This document shows, piece after piece, positions 13,105 to 24,900 of a stretch of 64,000 bases of DNA; position 1 is the stretch's first letter, and every line of letters begins with the position of its first letter. The DNA is from Biomphalaria glabrata. Taxonomy: Eukaryota; Mollusca; Gastropoda; Planorbidae. Below the pieces are notes generated by a model. The model saw nothing but the letters and a program-made list of their open reading frames with translations, did no database searches and was not told the origin of the DNA. The translations under genes and the position numbers were made by a program. The DNA is taken from the NCBI RefSeq assembly GCF_947242115.1, contig NC_074728.1:62001-126000 (forward strand), in the 5' to 3' direction.

Positions 13105-13920
13105 AAGGACAGACTAAACAAGGTGACTGAGAGATAAAGTGCTTGACTTTCAAACAAGGACAGACTAAACAAGGTGACTGAGAGATAAAGTGCTTGACTT
13201 TCAAACAAGGACAAACTAAACAAGGTGACTGAGAGATAAAGTGCTTGACTTTCAAACAAGGACAGACTAAACAAGGTGACTGAGAGATAAAGTGCTTGAC
13301 TTTCAAACAAGGACAGACTAAACAAGGTGACTGAGAGATAAAGTGCTTGACTTTCAAACAAGGACAGACTAAACAAGGTGACTGAGAGATAAAGTGCTTG
13401 ACTTTCAAACAAGGACAGACTAAACAAGGTGACTGAGAGATAAAGTGCTTGACTTTCAAACAAGGACAGACTAAACAAGGTGACTGAGAGATAAAGTGCT
13501 TGACTTTCAAACAAGGACAGACTAAACAAGGTGACTGAGAGATAAAGTGCTTGACTTTCAAACAAGGACAAACTAAACAAGGTGACAGAGATAAAGTGCT
13601 TGACTTTCAAACAAGGACAGACTAAACAAGCTGACTGAGAGATAAAGTGCTTGACTTTCAAACAAGGACAGACTAAGCAAGGTGACTGAGAGATAAAGTG
13701 CTTGACTTTCAAACAAGGACAGACTAAACAAGGTGACTGAGAGATAAAGTGCTTGACTTTCAAACAAGGACAAACTAAACAAGGTGACAGAGATAAAGTG
13801 CTTGACTTTCAAACAAGGACAGACTAAACAAGGTGACTGAGAGATAAAGTACTTGACTTTCAAACAAGGACAGACTAAACAAGGTGACTGAGAGATAAAG
13901 TGCTTGACTTTCAAACAAGG
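13105..13920. repeat. 16-copy 51-bp minisatellite derived from a SINE head
   Basis: Sixteen tandem units begin AAGGACAGACTAAACAAGGT; fourteen are 51 bp and two are 49 bp (two bases lost in GTGACTGAGAGA). Units are nearly identical, with a few single-base variants, implying recent expansion or homogenisation. Each unit contains GTGACTGAGAGATAAAGTGC, which corresponds to the tRNA-like A-box region of the SINE that begins in the last unit. It sits in the THOC2 intron between the exons at 14223-14348 and 12700-12833. Because 51 is a multiple of three, long reading frames cross it, but these are not evidence of a protein. Confidence 0.97.
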
Positions 13921-14060
13921 AGTTCCTGTTTCAAATCTATGTGAATACTGGGATTTTTAATTTTGGGACTTGGTTGGTTGTTGTGCTGGCTGTGGGCCAT
14001 AGAAACAGATGATAATTACATCGTCTGCCCTTCAGATTGCAGTCTGAAAAGGGAACTTAC
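13885..14060 (+). mobile_element. tRNA-derived SINE, family A (source of the 51-bp array)
   Basis: The last array unit continues into a SINE: A-box-like GACTGAGAGATAAAGTGCTT, a B-box-like GTTTCAAATCT, then ACTGGGATTTTTAATTTTGG, GGTTGGTTGTTGTGCTGGC, and an end with ATCGTCTGCCCTTC and TCTGAAAAGGGAACTT. The same body is seen in reverse at 18.05-18.28 kb and 43.28-43.56 kb. An internal segment present in those copies is shorter here. Confidence 0.85.
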
Positions 14061-14774
14061 TTATTTTTTAAACGAAGTGGCAATTAATTTAAATGTCTGG
14101 CTAACTTTTATTGGCTGCCAACACAAATGGTTAGAATGATAAAGGAATGATAATGTGAAATGTGTTTAATGTTCTTGAAGTATACAGAATTAATAACATT
14201 ATATCACATCTAGTCTACATACCATGTCTTTGTTAGCTTCCACTGTACTGATTTGATTTTCCTGCAGAAGATCTGTTTCTCATAAGCACCTTTAGGAACA
14301 TACAAGTCATACATGGACAGTGACCAGAAAGTGATGTAGAACTGTGGCCTGGAACAAGGAAACATTCATTGGGTTACACAAGGGAATCAATCATTCATTC
14401 TTGAATCAAGCTGGGCTGCTATGTAAGACTTACGTCAGGTCATCCCAAATTTTAGATGAAAACACTGGCTTGATGGCTTCAACCACTGGTCCCATAACCT
14501 CTTTGTAAGCATTAATGTAGCAAATGGTCTAGAATCAATGAGAGACACAAAAAAATGTTTTATGTAAAAAGAAAATGAGTAGAAAAAGACAAAAGATTGA
14601 ACAATATACTAAAAGCTACCTTATGATTCTTTTTGTCCTTCAACTTTTTCAGTTCATCATATTTGACCTGTAATGAGATGTAGAGACTTGGGTTCACTCT
14701 CTTAAGTATTGCACAACAGTCATTAGTATATTAAACTTTTTTTTTAAAACAAAAAGTGAAAGTTAAAGACTCCA

Positions 14775-14935
14775 GGGTAAATGATGATGCAGTGTGGCTT
14801 AGCACAATGACCTTGACTTCACCAGCTGTAGCTGCATACCCATCTAGAGTAAAAAACCATAATGCTTCACCAAGACCCAATCTGTGACTTTTGATTCAAA
14901 AGGCTCAACACTTTATCAATCAACTACCCTGCCAA
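14775..14935 (-). mobile_element. Possible tRNA-derived SINE (unclassified)
   Basis: The minus strand begins with an A-box-like TAGTTGATTGATAAAGTG followed by a degenerate B-box-like segment. A body of about 100 bases shows no second copy in the window. Weak evidence. Confidence 0.35.
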
Positions 14936-15242
14936 ACTTAAAAATGGAGTACTTTAGAATAATTATAAGAACAATTTAAAGATGAAAAGAATTATTTGCT
15001 TTTCAAAGAAAAAAATTAAGAAACATATTGTTATACTAAATCTGGGCAGACAATTCAATTTGAAGCTTACATTGATAGCATGTGCATAGAGAGGTTTGGA
15101 GAGAAAGAAGGCAGCTGAATGAGGGATATGGTAGGTTGATAACAAGACATCAATGGGAGGTAATCTCTTCACAAACTCTTCTGTACTGAGTTGCATGAGG
15201 AGGAAACTTTCTTGTCATATTTTCCACTGTCACTAACAACTA

Positions 15243-15415
15243 AGATGGGCTGTGAGGTTGAGTGGCATGAACTGCTTGGACATGTAACAAGGGGCATAAG
15301 TTTGAATCTCAATGTACATCAGGAAATTTTTATATTGACATGTGATCGAGTTGTGTTTGCTGAGCGCCCAAATAAAAAGGAAGCACAAAAACTTTCTCCC
15401 AGACACCCTCTTTTT
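15243..15415 (+). mobile_element. tRNA-derived SINE, family D
   Basis: Plus-strand head with GGTTGAGTGGCATGAACTGC as A-box region and GTTTGAATCTC as B-box. The body ends near a T-rich tract. It lies between two broken THOC2 exons, where about 240 codons are missing. Confidence 0.6.
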
Positions 15416-15486
15416 TTTTAAATTCTTTTTACTTGGCTACAATGTCAAAATAATTACAAGTGCAGGAAAATATTAATAAGGAAGCA

Positions 15487-15590
15487 TGGTCAAGAGGCTA
15501 AGTACACTTGAACTTGGCCTGGCTACCTATGAAGGGGGCTCGAGGTTCAAAACCAGACTAAAGGCAGCAATCCTAGGATTACTATGACTC
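15487..15590 (+). mobile_element. tRNA-derived SINE, family C, inside a THOC2 exon
   Basis: The plus strand reads GGTCAAGAGGCTAAGTACAC, then the B-box-like GAGGTTCAAAACC and AAAGGCAGCA. A second copy with the same order lies on the minus strand at 33.30-33.44 kb. Its edge abuts the THOC2 exon text right after the conserved KLSHSNP motif, so the exon ends in SINE sequence instead of a splice donor. Confidence 0.7.
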
Positions 15591-17419
15591 AACTTGCCTA
15601 ACTGTCGACCAGAGGGTTTCACCGTCTCTTTAGAAAAACGCCTACAGAAAAAAAGGAGATTGTTTAAAAACATATCTACCCTAACTTTATGATTTATGAA
15701 TTTTCGAATTAAGTATCTCAATTTAATTGAGAATTCTATTTATAAACACAAACTATAGGCAGTTCATGGCAGTGTTAGGATTAAATACAAGAGAAAGCAA
15801 GGGCAATAATTGTCTAAACATCTCAGCACACAAGTTTTAGACTTACTTTATGATGTATTTGGCTCTATCCAGACAATCTGCTCTTGTACTGATAAATATT
15901 TGGATACAAGAAAAAACTCTCATTTTTCCATGTCCCATAGAGATGATATCTGAATGGTATAAGAAAGTTGTTGTTTTTTTTTTGCTTTCATTAAGCCTCT
16001 AAGTGGGCAACACATTTTCTAGGTAGGGCAACAAGAAAAATGTTATTGCTAAAGGGAGGCACACACAAAAATCTAAAAGATGACGCCCACTTCGATAAAA
16101 ACAAGTGTCCATGATCATAAGATAATTACAGATGTAGCAACATTAGCTCTCTCACCGTATCTCATATGGATAGAGTTTTAGTAGAGTCCACAATTCTTCA
16201 GCCATTGAAGAAGAAGGGAAAGAGATGGTAGCAGGACTTCTTCAAGAGCATTTAAAAACCCATAGTAAGCAATGTCATCCTCTGGACCAATGCCACCGGA
16301 GTGATGCTGAAATTGTCATTTAAAATTATGTTCACTCTGTTCTAAAATACACACTCAGGCTATAACTGTATTCAGTGTTAGCTTGGTTTAAAAAGTGTTG
16401 AAAAGTAATTTTTCATTTAATCTATTCATGATCTTTATATTTAAAAGTTTTTAATAACCCATTGTAACAGAATGTTGTACTATTCATTTCAGTTCTAAAC
16501 ATAATTTATTTTGTAATACCATTTTGTATATGGGAATTCTAATACTTTGTCTTAGATATAATAGAATTATGTGCTGGTGATTACTTAAGGGATATTAATT
16601 GAATATGATCTCGCTTCTAATTGTAATTCATTTAAATATTTATGAAAAAATAATTAGTTGAACAATATTTTTTTTTAATTGCAAAATAAGATAATCATAT
16701 TTACAAAAACATTAAAATTATATTTGGAACCTGAAAGTGCTTACCTTTGACATGAAGGCTTTTGCCAATCTCATTATTTTCACCATCAAAATAGGATCCC
16801 GAGAAGCATATGGACCAGGTAATACAACATTGGCATGGCTAAGTGATAGAGCTGGTGATAGGTGTAGGCTAGAGGACAATCACAGGATTCTACTTTCTTA
16901 ACTCTCCACTTGGCTAACACAGATGCTAACCCTATGTTCCTGAAAGACAAGAAATTAGGATAATAAAACTAGTTGTTTTTTTAAATTCTTATGAAAAAAA
17001 AAAGTCAGTAAAACATTATACTGATATTAGTTCTATTTAGAAATGTAAACTTACTTTTCATACAGAGGTTCTATCACTCTATTTACTAATGAGCAAAGGG
17101 CATAGGAGATGGATGGATGAACCAAAACAAAGTTTTCAGGCAGCCTGTCAATGATGGCCCTAGCATTCTCCCAGGCTCCTATTTCTAGCAAAGCTTCACA
17201 CAGACCAAGTTTTTGAATGTTTTCTCTCTGAAAACAAAAAGATAGCCAAACTTACTTAAGTCATATTGTTAACCACTTCTTATTAATATATATTCTTTAA
17301 TCTTTCAAAACAAAGAAACATGTTTTGTTATTCTAAAGCACAAACTTAACATTGTCATTAATTCTGCATGTGTTTTTAGTAAAGATGAAGTTAACCTTTC
17401 AGACTTTACAATCTATGGG

Positions 17420-18014
17420 TGTCACAGTCTTAGTTGACATTGCATGATCTTAAGTTCACGTCATGTTAATAGTTTAAAAGACACGTGGAATTCCTGATGT
17501 AGAAAACAGGAAGTAGAATGAAAAGTTGACTTTGAGTTCAGTCAAGTCAAGTCAAGTCAGTAAGGTCTTGCTCCCGGTACAGGTAGGTTGGACGTTTCCT
17601 CCTGGACTGGTGGATATGTATGCATATAGCATGAGAGTCGAAGGACTAGTCATTGTTGATTAATAATATTTGAGAGTTGATTTCATAATGTGCTTATTGG
17701 ATATTAAGGTATTATTCGTATTTCAATGGATATCTATAGTTGAAGCTCCAGTGTCACTAGTAGTAATTGTTCTTATTGTTACCCGCTGAGATGCGGACGT
17801 GATTTGTTGTTAACGTATTGGATACTTTTGATACCGCTGTTATGCGGATAGGATTATTATTTCTTGACTTGTAGCACTAACAAGGAGTGCAGTATATTAT
17901 TATTATGTAGTAAATAAACTTAATGTTGTCTGCTGAACGGACTTGAGTCAGTCGTATAGTGTTTGTCTCGTCACGTGTCTAGAGCACTTCAGGAAGTAAG
18001 AACCCAGTATTACA
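17420..18014 (+). mobile_element. Solo-LTR-like fossil (tentative)
   Basis: A block of about 595 bases unlike its neighbours (higher GC, no coding) starts TGTCACAG and ends TATTACA. It has an AATAAA-type signal near 17,925 followed by a TGTTGTCTGC region, like an LTR 3' part. No internal genes are present and no clear target duplication was found. It could be part of another element. Confidence 0.3.
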
Positions 18015-18047
18015 CCATTCAATCAGTCTCTAATATTCAACGTTCAT

Positions 18048-18290
18048 TTACAATGGGGTGGATGATGTAAAGGTCATTTGTTGCCAGGTCCACTGTTAAC
18101 AAGGGTGTCATGTGGCCAGCACAACAACCAACCACCTTTACTTTTCCCCAACTAATGTCAGGCAGAGCTGGATGGACTCAGAGGTGCTCTAAAGATCCTG
18201 AGATAAAAAATCTCACTCTTCATCAGGATTCAAACCCAGGAAGCCAAGAGCTTTATCACTCAGCCTCCACATCTAGTAAGTGTATTTAAC
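18048..18290 (-). mobile_element. tRNA-derived SINE, family A, copy 2
   Basis: Read on the minus strand: GAGGCTGAGTGATAAAGCTC (A-box region), GGTTTGAATCC (B-box), then GAGTCCATCCAGCTCTGCC, GGTGGTTGGTTGTTGTGCTG and a tail reaching AATGACCTTTACATCATCC. This is the fuller form of the SINE whose head forms the array at 13.1-13.9 kb. Confidence 0.8.
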
Positions 18291-20924
18291 CATTTTGTCA
18301 CATCATTGTTTGATAGTTAGTGACATGTATTTTGTTGGGAAGCACAAAGTACATGGTATATTCATGTTCACAAATCTCGTTCTAGAATTTTAACCACATG
18401 GGTAGAGGCAGTGATCGCCATGTTCTTAAACTGTAAGGATGTCTAATGTAGTTGATTCAATAGTTTAATACCAGTTGTTTACTTAGAATATTTCATTGGA
18501 TTTATGAAGCATCATATGTAATTCTTTATGGCTGGAATTGCCAGTGAACTGTTTTTTTATTTTATAGTAAATAAATCTTGTCAGCTAACCAAGGTCTTAT
18601 TTGATGAATTTTAATAAGTGTTGTTCTGTATGAATTGGAGTGGACTTGTGTGACATCAAGTAGTACAAAATTCATCTTTAATTACACTACTATATACAAT
18701 CAAATGTCACATAATAGCAGTGACACCATTGTTATACTACTAAGCTCAAATACAAACTGTCACCACCTCAAAGTTGGTGTCATACAGAGATACACTATTT
18801 TGATATTACCAGTTTAATTCACAATTCATGGTTTCTGAAGGTGAACACTTTTAACCTTAAGCTAAGTAGTTACTTGATAGCAGTCAGTAAGGGGCAGGCA
18901 TTGAAGGTAGTCACTTGAGAAAGTTATTGCAAGCAGTCACTATAGAGTTATTATAAAGCAGTTGACATTTGTAAGTTTTTAAGTTATTACTATTTTTGTC
19001 AAGTATTTCTATAAAGGATTATTACTGATTATTCTTGGATTGTGTATCAAATTTCCTATGTAGTGTTGTTATATACATATACATTAAACATATTTGTGTC
19101 TGCTACATTAAGTGTTATTTCCTCATTTATGAGAGCTGTATAAATGTGCAAATATTCATCCTGATAATGTCTACAGTATATAACTCATTATAATATGAAC
19201 CCACCCAACCACCATCTAAAATAACATGGTGACACAAACAAAACACAAAAATTAAAAGACATAGAAAGTAGAAATAATGGCATACAATTTTGAAATGTTT
19301 ATACTAATGAACTAATAGCTTTAACTACTGCTAGACCTTACCAAATCAATAATCTGTTGTTCTTCTTCTTTCTTTTCATCCTCTTTTTTATCAGCCAATA
19401 TCACAGTACTCAGCTTTTTAGCATAGGCTTTGGCATCTGAGACTTCTTTGTTGTGAAATGGAATTATTTCAGAGTCTGCTGGTAATAACTGTCAAATTCA
19501 CAACCATAATATTACCAGTACATCCAATACAGAAGAGCCAAATTTAGCCCATAAACAACAGCGTAAAAACAAATTATAAAAATGTTAAGAATGACAACTA
19601 CAAGCATTTGGAAAAAGATTTCTTTAAGTAAAACAAAAATAAAAATACAAGTTGAATGTTTTTGAAAGCTGTGTGGCATATTTTCATGCATTTTATACCC
19701 TGCATATAATTGTCACCTGCACAAATTACAAATTAAGTAGAAACAAAATAGTACGAACAACACCATTATATACCCCACATGTGCAAAGTGTGACTAAATT
19801 ACCGGTAAATAAAGTACCATCATTGGTACTATTTGTTTTCTTGAGGTTTATAATGAGATGCTCATAAAGCTTTCCAATGTACACGTAAACAAAAACACAG
19901 CAAACTGTATAAAGACACACCAGTATGTTGATAGGTTCCGTTATTCTTTGTTTATGAATAAAATAATTCTTGTTAACCCAGTACCTTTTTACACTGGCAC
20001 AGCTGCCATTCATTTGTAAAAATTGTATAACCCACAATAACTATATGCAAGAAAATACAGTAGATGTACAAGTTCAGAGTATTTACCAAAATCAACTTAC
20101 ATAAGAATACAAGTCATTTAGATCTACCAGCTCATTCTTTAATAAAAGTGCTGCACATGTGAACAATGATTTGGGAGTGCTCCAGTCAGCAGACTGAGAA
20201 ATAGAACAATTTAAATGAAACAATGTCAGGATAAACAAAACACAAATATGTTGACATGTTTCATGATGATAGCTTTAATTCTTCACATAAACTTTTATCC
20301 TAACAATGGCTCAGACAGCAGAACAAAGAGTATTACCTCTCTGAAGTGAAATTTAAATCCTAGAATATGGCACAAAGTCAACTTGTCTATAATGTATGCG
20401 CGCAGGAGTGGAACATAGAAGAGGCATTCTTCAGGATGGCATTCAAAAGCTTCAAGGATAACGTCTAACATGCGGTTAGGATGAAGATCAAAACAACCTA
20501 AAAAAATATAAAGAAAACAAAAGTTGATAATTAAGTTACTAATTTATGCCCTTTTGAATTTTAAAGTTGAAAATTAATTTGACTGGTTTTTATTACATCA
20601 TAATGGACCAATGAGTTACCAATCAATGATTAAATATTCTGCAGCACTTGTTCCCAGGAAATCTTGAGATTGAAATCTGGATTTAATTTAGTGATTAATT
20701 TTGAGTAGCCTTCACTTTCTTCTCTTAACAAATTAAACTTCTGCTGCTTGTAACTGAAAAAAAATAATAATAATAATTATAACACAGTAGCTCATGCTTG
20801 CATAGAATTTCAAAACTATTTGTAGGCTATGATTCACAACCTGTAAACAAAAATAATAGAAAGAAGAATAAAATTGGAACCAAATTAATTGCATAACATT
20901 TGGAAACCATTATTTTTAAACAGC

Positions 20925-21015
20925 TCTATTGCTAACTAGCACAGCCCCTTTGCTAATCACCTCATCTTAATATTTTAATAATTGCTAATCACCTCATCTT
21001 AATATTTTAATAATT
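20925..21015. repeat. Short tandem duplication
   Basis: A block of about 32 bases containing GCTAATCACCTCATCTTAAT occurs twice in a row in a THOC2 pseudogene intron. Confidence 0.8.
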
Positions 21016-21957
21016 CCTATTTACAACTGACTAAAGTTGTGTTCTGGTTTAAACATTTGAAGGTTAGGGATTTGGAGGGGTCAGGGTTGCATACCAGGTA
21101 TGCCTTTAAGCAGGTTCCACTGTATTCCTAATTCCAATCAACAACTTACTAAAGTCGAGTTTCGGTCTTCACATATTTCTGATTATATCCAACTTGAGAA
21201 CTGACTAAACCAACCAACTCTAAGGAGTCTTGGTCTAATCTTTCTTTTAAAAGGCAATCAGCTATAATAGTGTTCTGAAATAGTACATAAAAATACTTTT
21301 TTGAAAATACAACACTACTATTAATTAAAATATTGTTTTCCTCATATACTGCTGTTTAAAAAAAAACAAAAAAAAACATTTATTAGATGAAAAGGCACAC
21401 ACTTTAAAAATCTATAATAAAATAAAACTAGCACAGATTATTATCATGCCTGAAATAAAATGAAATGAAACAAAGACCAAAATGAATAAGGATTTAAACA
21501 CACTTTAAAAAAAATAGAAACTAAATGCACCCATTTATTCAATGACTGATTCTGTCAAACAATGTTCTTTATGGATTTCTTCTGATAAAAACAAATAGCT
21601 TACTGGTAATGCCCCAACTAGTGTAATAAATTTCTCTCTTGTCAATTCATCAGAGCAAGCAGTTTCAACATCTGAAATGAAAACAAATCAATTAGTGTTA
21701 AATATATGTACAGAAGCCTTAATTTTTAGATTCCATTTACTTAGTGTTAGTGTGCTTTAAAAAAATAGAGGAGTCTTACCCACTATTTCCAGTACATCAG
21801 CAAGTGTAGATGGTAGCCATGGAAATGTTTCCTGAAATAAAAGACTTGGTGCAATATATGCCCAGATTGGTTTTTTAAAATATATAACATCTATCCTAGT
21901 TATAGTATATAACATCTATCCTAGTTATAACAAAAAAGAAAGGAAAAAGAACAATAG

Positions 21958-22115
21958 GCAGACAGAAAAAGTGAAGGGCAGACATCAAAGAAAGGACAGG
22001 CCTGTTGTTAAAAGAGATTCTAGTCATAGTTACAAAAAGAAAAAAGGAATGGAGAAAAAAAAGCAGATCATGTGTAGTGCCCCAACAGACTAAAGGATGA
22101 GTGGTGGTGGTTCAG
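21958..22115 (+). mobile_element. LINE 3'-end fragment (GAPxVQQTK tail family)
   Basis: The degenerate tail contains GGACAGGCCTG, AAAGAGATTCTA and TGTAGTGCCCC followed by CAACAGACTAAAGGATGAG. It aligns with the LINE tails at 2.74-2.94 and 45.84-46.02 kb. It lies just 5' of the most upstream THOC2 exon seen. Confidence 0.55.
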
Positions 22116-22199
22116 CATTGACAACAAATTTGATTTTTTTTAAATGATTTTTATTTTATAGCAATTTAAAAGTAAATTAAGGAGTGGAGACGCACCTTT

Positions 22200-24900
22200 G
22201 AGAAGACTATTTTAAATGAAATATCACATATGTATGCTAGGTTTCAATCCTTAGGAGTATCTACATATAATATATATTATATAGATAGTCTAGATCTAGT
22301 TACAGTTATATTGCATTACTTAGAACTCAATTTTACTTCAACTCCAACAGTTCAAGTCAGTTATGAAGCTGAGATTGTTTAAATTTTAGTGTTTTGACTA
22401 ACTTTACTTAAGTTTGAATGGCAGTTACTGAGTGAGTTACTGATTACTTACTGATAACTGTTACGTGAGTCACTGTACAGTGTAAATAATAACTTCTAGA
22501 CTCTAGCTAGTAACTAGACTAGTCTAGTAGTAAGTCAAGTAGTACTACTTATCACTACTACTAGACTAGTACTGAGTAGTAGTGTAGAACTTGAACTTCT
22601 AGTTCTAGATCTAGATTATACTATGATTATAGTATTTTATAGTATAGTAATAGTATAACTAGATGAGTAGATCTAGATTATTTAATAAGTTTAGAGTTCT
22701 AGATTCTAGATCTAAGTGTAGTGTGCACAGAATGAGAGGAGTCTGAGTACTCTCAACTCTAGTCTGAGTAAGTTGAACTTGGAAATTTCAGTGGAAGTGT
22801 CACCAGTGAGAGAAATTATAGTCTATGGGTAAAATCCGCAGGTCGCCATTGCCAGCTAGGCGTCCTTATCTACCTTTTGTTGGCAGTGGCCAGGGAATGG
22901 TGTGTGGTGGTTTTATTATAATCTTATCTTTTAAATTACAGACACGTCTTCAGGAAGATAGGCTAATTACGTCAAATGCGCTTCATGTGTCAATCTAGTC
23001 ATGCATGTTAATAAGTGGCTTTTGAATCACTATGTTTGTTGGCCCTTTTGGATGAAGCCTACTAATAGCACTGTCTACGGATGTAGGCTATTACTAATAC
23101 ATTATTTTTGAAAACGTTTTAGATTAAATTAGTATTACACTGTAGTCCGTTAAAGATGTAGCCCCTTATATAAGAGAATATAAAACATTTAACAATTTTA
23201 TGCGTGCCATAGTGGCATTCATAAGATCCTTTAGGCCCATTTGAGTACCGACCCACCGGGCATTGCCCAAATGTCCATATAGCCAGTCCTCCCCTGCTTG
23301 TAATAATATAACATTATTATTGTTATAAAGGAGGCTGTTACGTTTATAGGCATATGCATGGATGCAAGCAACAGAACCCCGTTTTGCCTGCAAGGGGGGT
23401 CGGCAATCCCAAAAAACCTGCAAGCATGATGCCTCTTATACTTCTCGACATAAATAAAACATTTACCGCTATATATATATATAAATATATATGTCTTTAA
23501 ATACAAACTATAAATTCTATGCTTTTACTTAAATTACTATAAACTACATGTATGTTTAAACATTTCATTTTTTTTTATATATAATATGCACATAGATAGG
23601 CCTACCTACTACTACTATATTAGTATAAATCAAACTTTGTAGCACCTATGTTAAAAGTTAACTCTATTTCAAATAAAAGATCTAATAGATCTAAATATTT
23701 ATTGGCTGACAGAGTAGTCAGTAGATCTTACCAAATATAGAACTAGTTAACTGGATCTTCTAACTAATAGTAGCTTAGAGTACTTAGTCTTAGACTGATT
23801 TTTATACTAGATTAACTAGATATCTAGATCTAGTCAAGATGTTATTTTAATTCTATGATAATAGTAACAAAGTAGATCCATCAATTTACATCTATCTATA
23901 TCTAGGTCTAATAAAGAAACTAGTAAGTATTAAGTTAATTAAGTATTACAGATCTAGACATACAATATTCTCTGAGTCTAAGTCTAGACTTTAACTTGTC
24001 TAGGAATAGAGTGTCACTAGAGCTACTACTAGATATTAGATTTTCTCTAGATTTAGGTATAGACTAGACCTAAATCCAAATTATATACTCTAGATTTAGT
24101 TTCAGATCTTGAAGTTAGATTAGTTAGATCTATATACACTAATCTAGTAATGCTAGATCATAGAAGTGAGCCCTGCCCCTACTAGCCCTAGCTAGAATCA
24201 TCTACTAGATCTAGATTACTAGATCTAAAATCTAAATCTAGATGTAGACTAGAGTCTTGCCTTTTTTAAATAAGTTTTTTTTATTATTAGATCTAGAATC
24301 TAGATTTAATTAGATCTAGACTTTACTAGTAGAATATTATATCTGATAATAGATTATAAAATAATACTAATAGATACGATCTTCTTTTGATCTATGCTGC
24401 TTCTGCCCAGGGACTAGACCTAGTCAGGCTACATCTAGACTCTGGTAAATTGTAACTGTAAGATTCTAGACCATAATTATTCCAATTATCTAGATCTAGC
24501 CTGACTAGCTAGGTCTAGTCCCTGGGCCTGGATATAATTAAATCTAGATTCTAGGACTAGATCTAATAATAAAAAACTTATTTTAAAAAAGGCAAGACTA
24601 GAATTGACTAGATCTATATTATTATAGATCTCTATAAGTTTTATAACTATCGTTACTATCATTATTAATACGGCGATGATCCGGTACGGTAATTTCGCAT
24701 TTTCGGGTAAATACGTTCAACTTCTAAGATCATTTTAAAATGTAGAAATAGATCTAGATCTCTAGACTAGATCTAGCCTTTATGTCTGGTTTCAATTTTT
24801 ATGCCGGCAGATCAAACTTATTAGAATTAGATCTAGATCTAGATAAATAGATCTACTTGCTAGATCTAACTTAGTCTTAGGCGTCTCAGGCGGGGCCATA
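22200..24900. repeat. AGATCT/TCTAGA-saturated AT-rich tract
   Basis: Overlapping palindromic hexamers AGATCT, TCTAGA and ACTAGT recur every few tens of bases, with runs such as TAGATCTAGATCTAGAT. There is no coding potential. Near 22.8-23.2 kb a less biased insert occurs, with a block (GATGTAGGCTATTAC) repeated at 59.70 kb. A smaller tract of the same type lies at 43.58-43.95 kb. This occupies the position where the 5' end of THOC2 would be expected. Confidence 0.7.
24248..24605. repeat. Foldback (imperfect long inverted repeat)
   Basis: Left arm: AGTCTTGCCTTTTTTAAATA from 24,253, then ATTATTAGATCTAGAATC, and CCCAGGGACTAGACCTAGTC near 24,405. The right arm is their reverse complement, with CCTGACTAGCTAGGTCTAGT near 24,500 and TTTTAAAAAAGGCAAGACT ending at 24,599. 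Arms are interrupted by unequal insertions and the loop is about 60 bases. No transposase is present. Confidence 0.75.

Larger units (their letters stand above)
2014..21831 (-). pseudogene. THOC2: THOC2 (THO complex subunit 2), intron-containing pseudogene
   Basis: THOC2 is the large scaffold of the nuclear THO/TREX complex, which couples transcription to mRNA export. Exons in gene order (minus strand): 21780-21831, 21604-21671, 21151-21274, 20620-20753, 20337-20497, 20101-20193, 19342-19488, 17055-17227, 16745-16939, 16156-16306, 15847-15949, 15575-15641 (cut), 15071-~15212, 14620-14667, 14434-14528, 14223-14348, 12700-12833, 12459-12605, 12120-~12220, 11896-12024, 11073-11141, 10118-10233, 9922-9988, ~9654-9781, 9385-9490, 8464-8785, 7576-7624, 4608-4643, 3984-4049, 3187-3233, 2949-3046, 2014-2085. 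Diagnostic matches include [43 protein letters not shown] and KTPNFSTLITYDRV, then the Lys/Ser-rich tail. In-frame stops lie at 20630-20632, 12195-12197, 8666-8668 and 8597-8599. Four exons need frame changes, one splice donor (after 21151) is lost, and about 240 residues are missing. The first exon is not seen. Identity is sure; pseudogene status is very likely. Confidence 0.9.

Noticed and set aside
13047-13914. Long minus-strand frames of 113-238 codons with a 17-residue repeat (KVKHFISQSPCLVCPCL)
   Set aside because: They come from a 51-bp tandem repeat whose length is a multiple of three and which has no stop in two frames. The same DNA is the SINE head in an intron. No start, signal or splice context supports a protein.
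13105-13920. CRISPR array
   Set aside because: The repeats are head-to-tail 51-bp units without unique spacers, in an animal genome with introns.
2014-21831. THOC2 as a functional gene with an altered genetic code or sequencing errors only
   Set aside because: One frame change could be a homopolymer error, but there are both TAA and TGA stops, a SINE in an exon, a lost donor and a multi-exon deletion. A code change would not explain these, and neighbouring PAM exons use normal stops.
22800-23160. THOC2 promoter and first exon
   Set aside because: No reading resembling the THOC2 N-terminus was found on the minus strand, and the area is repeat-rich.
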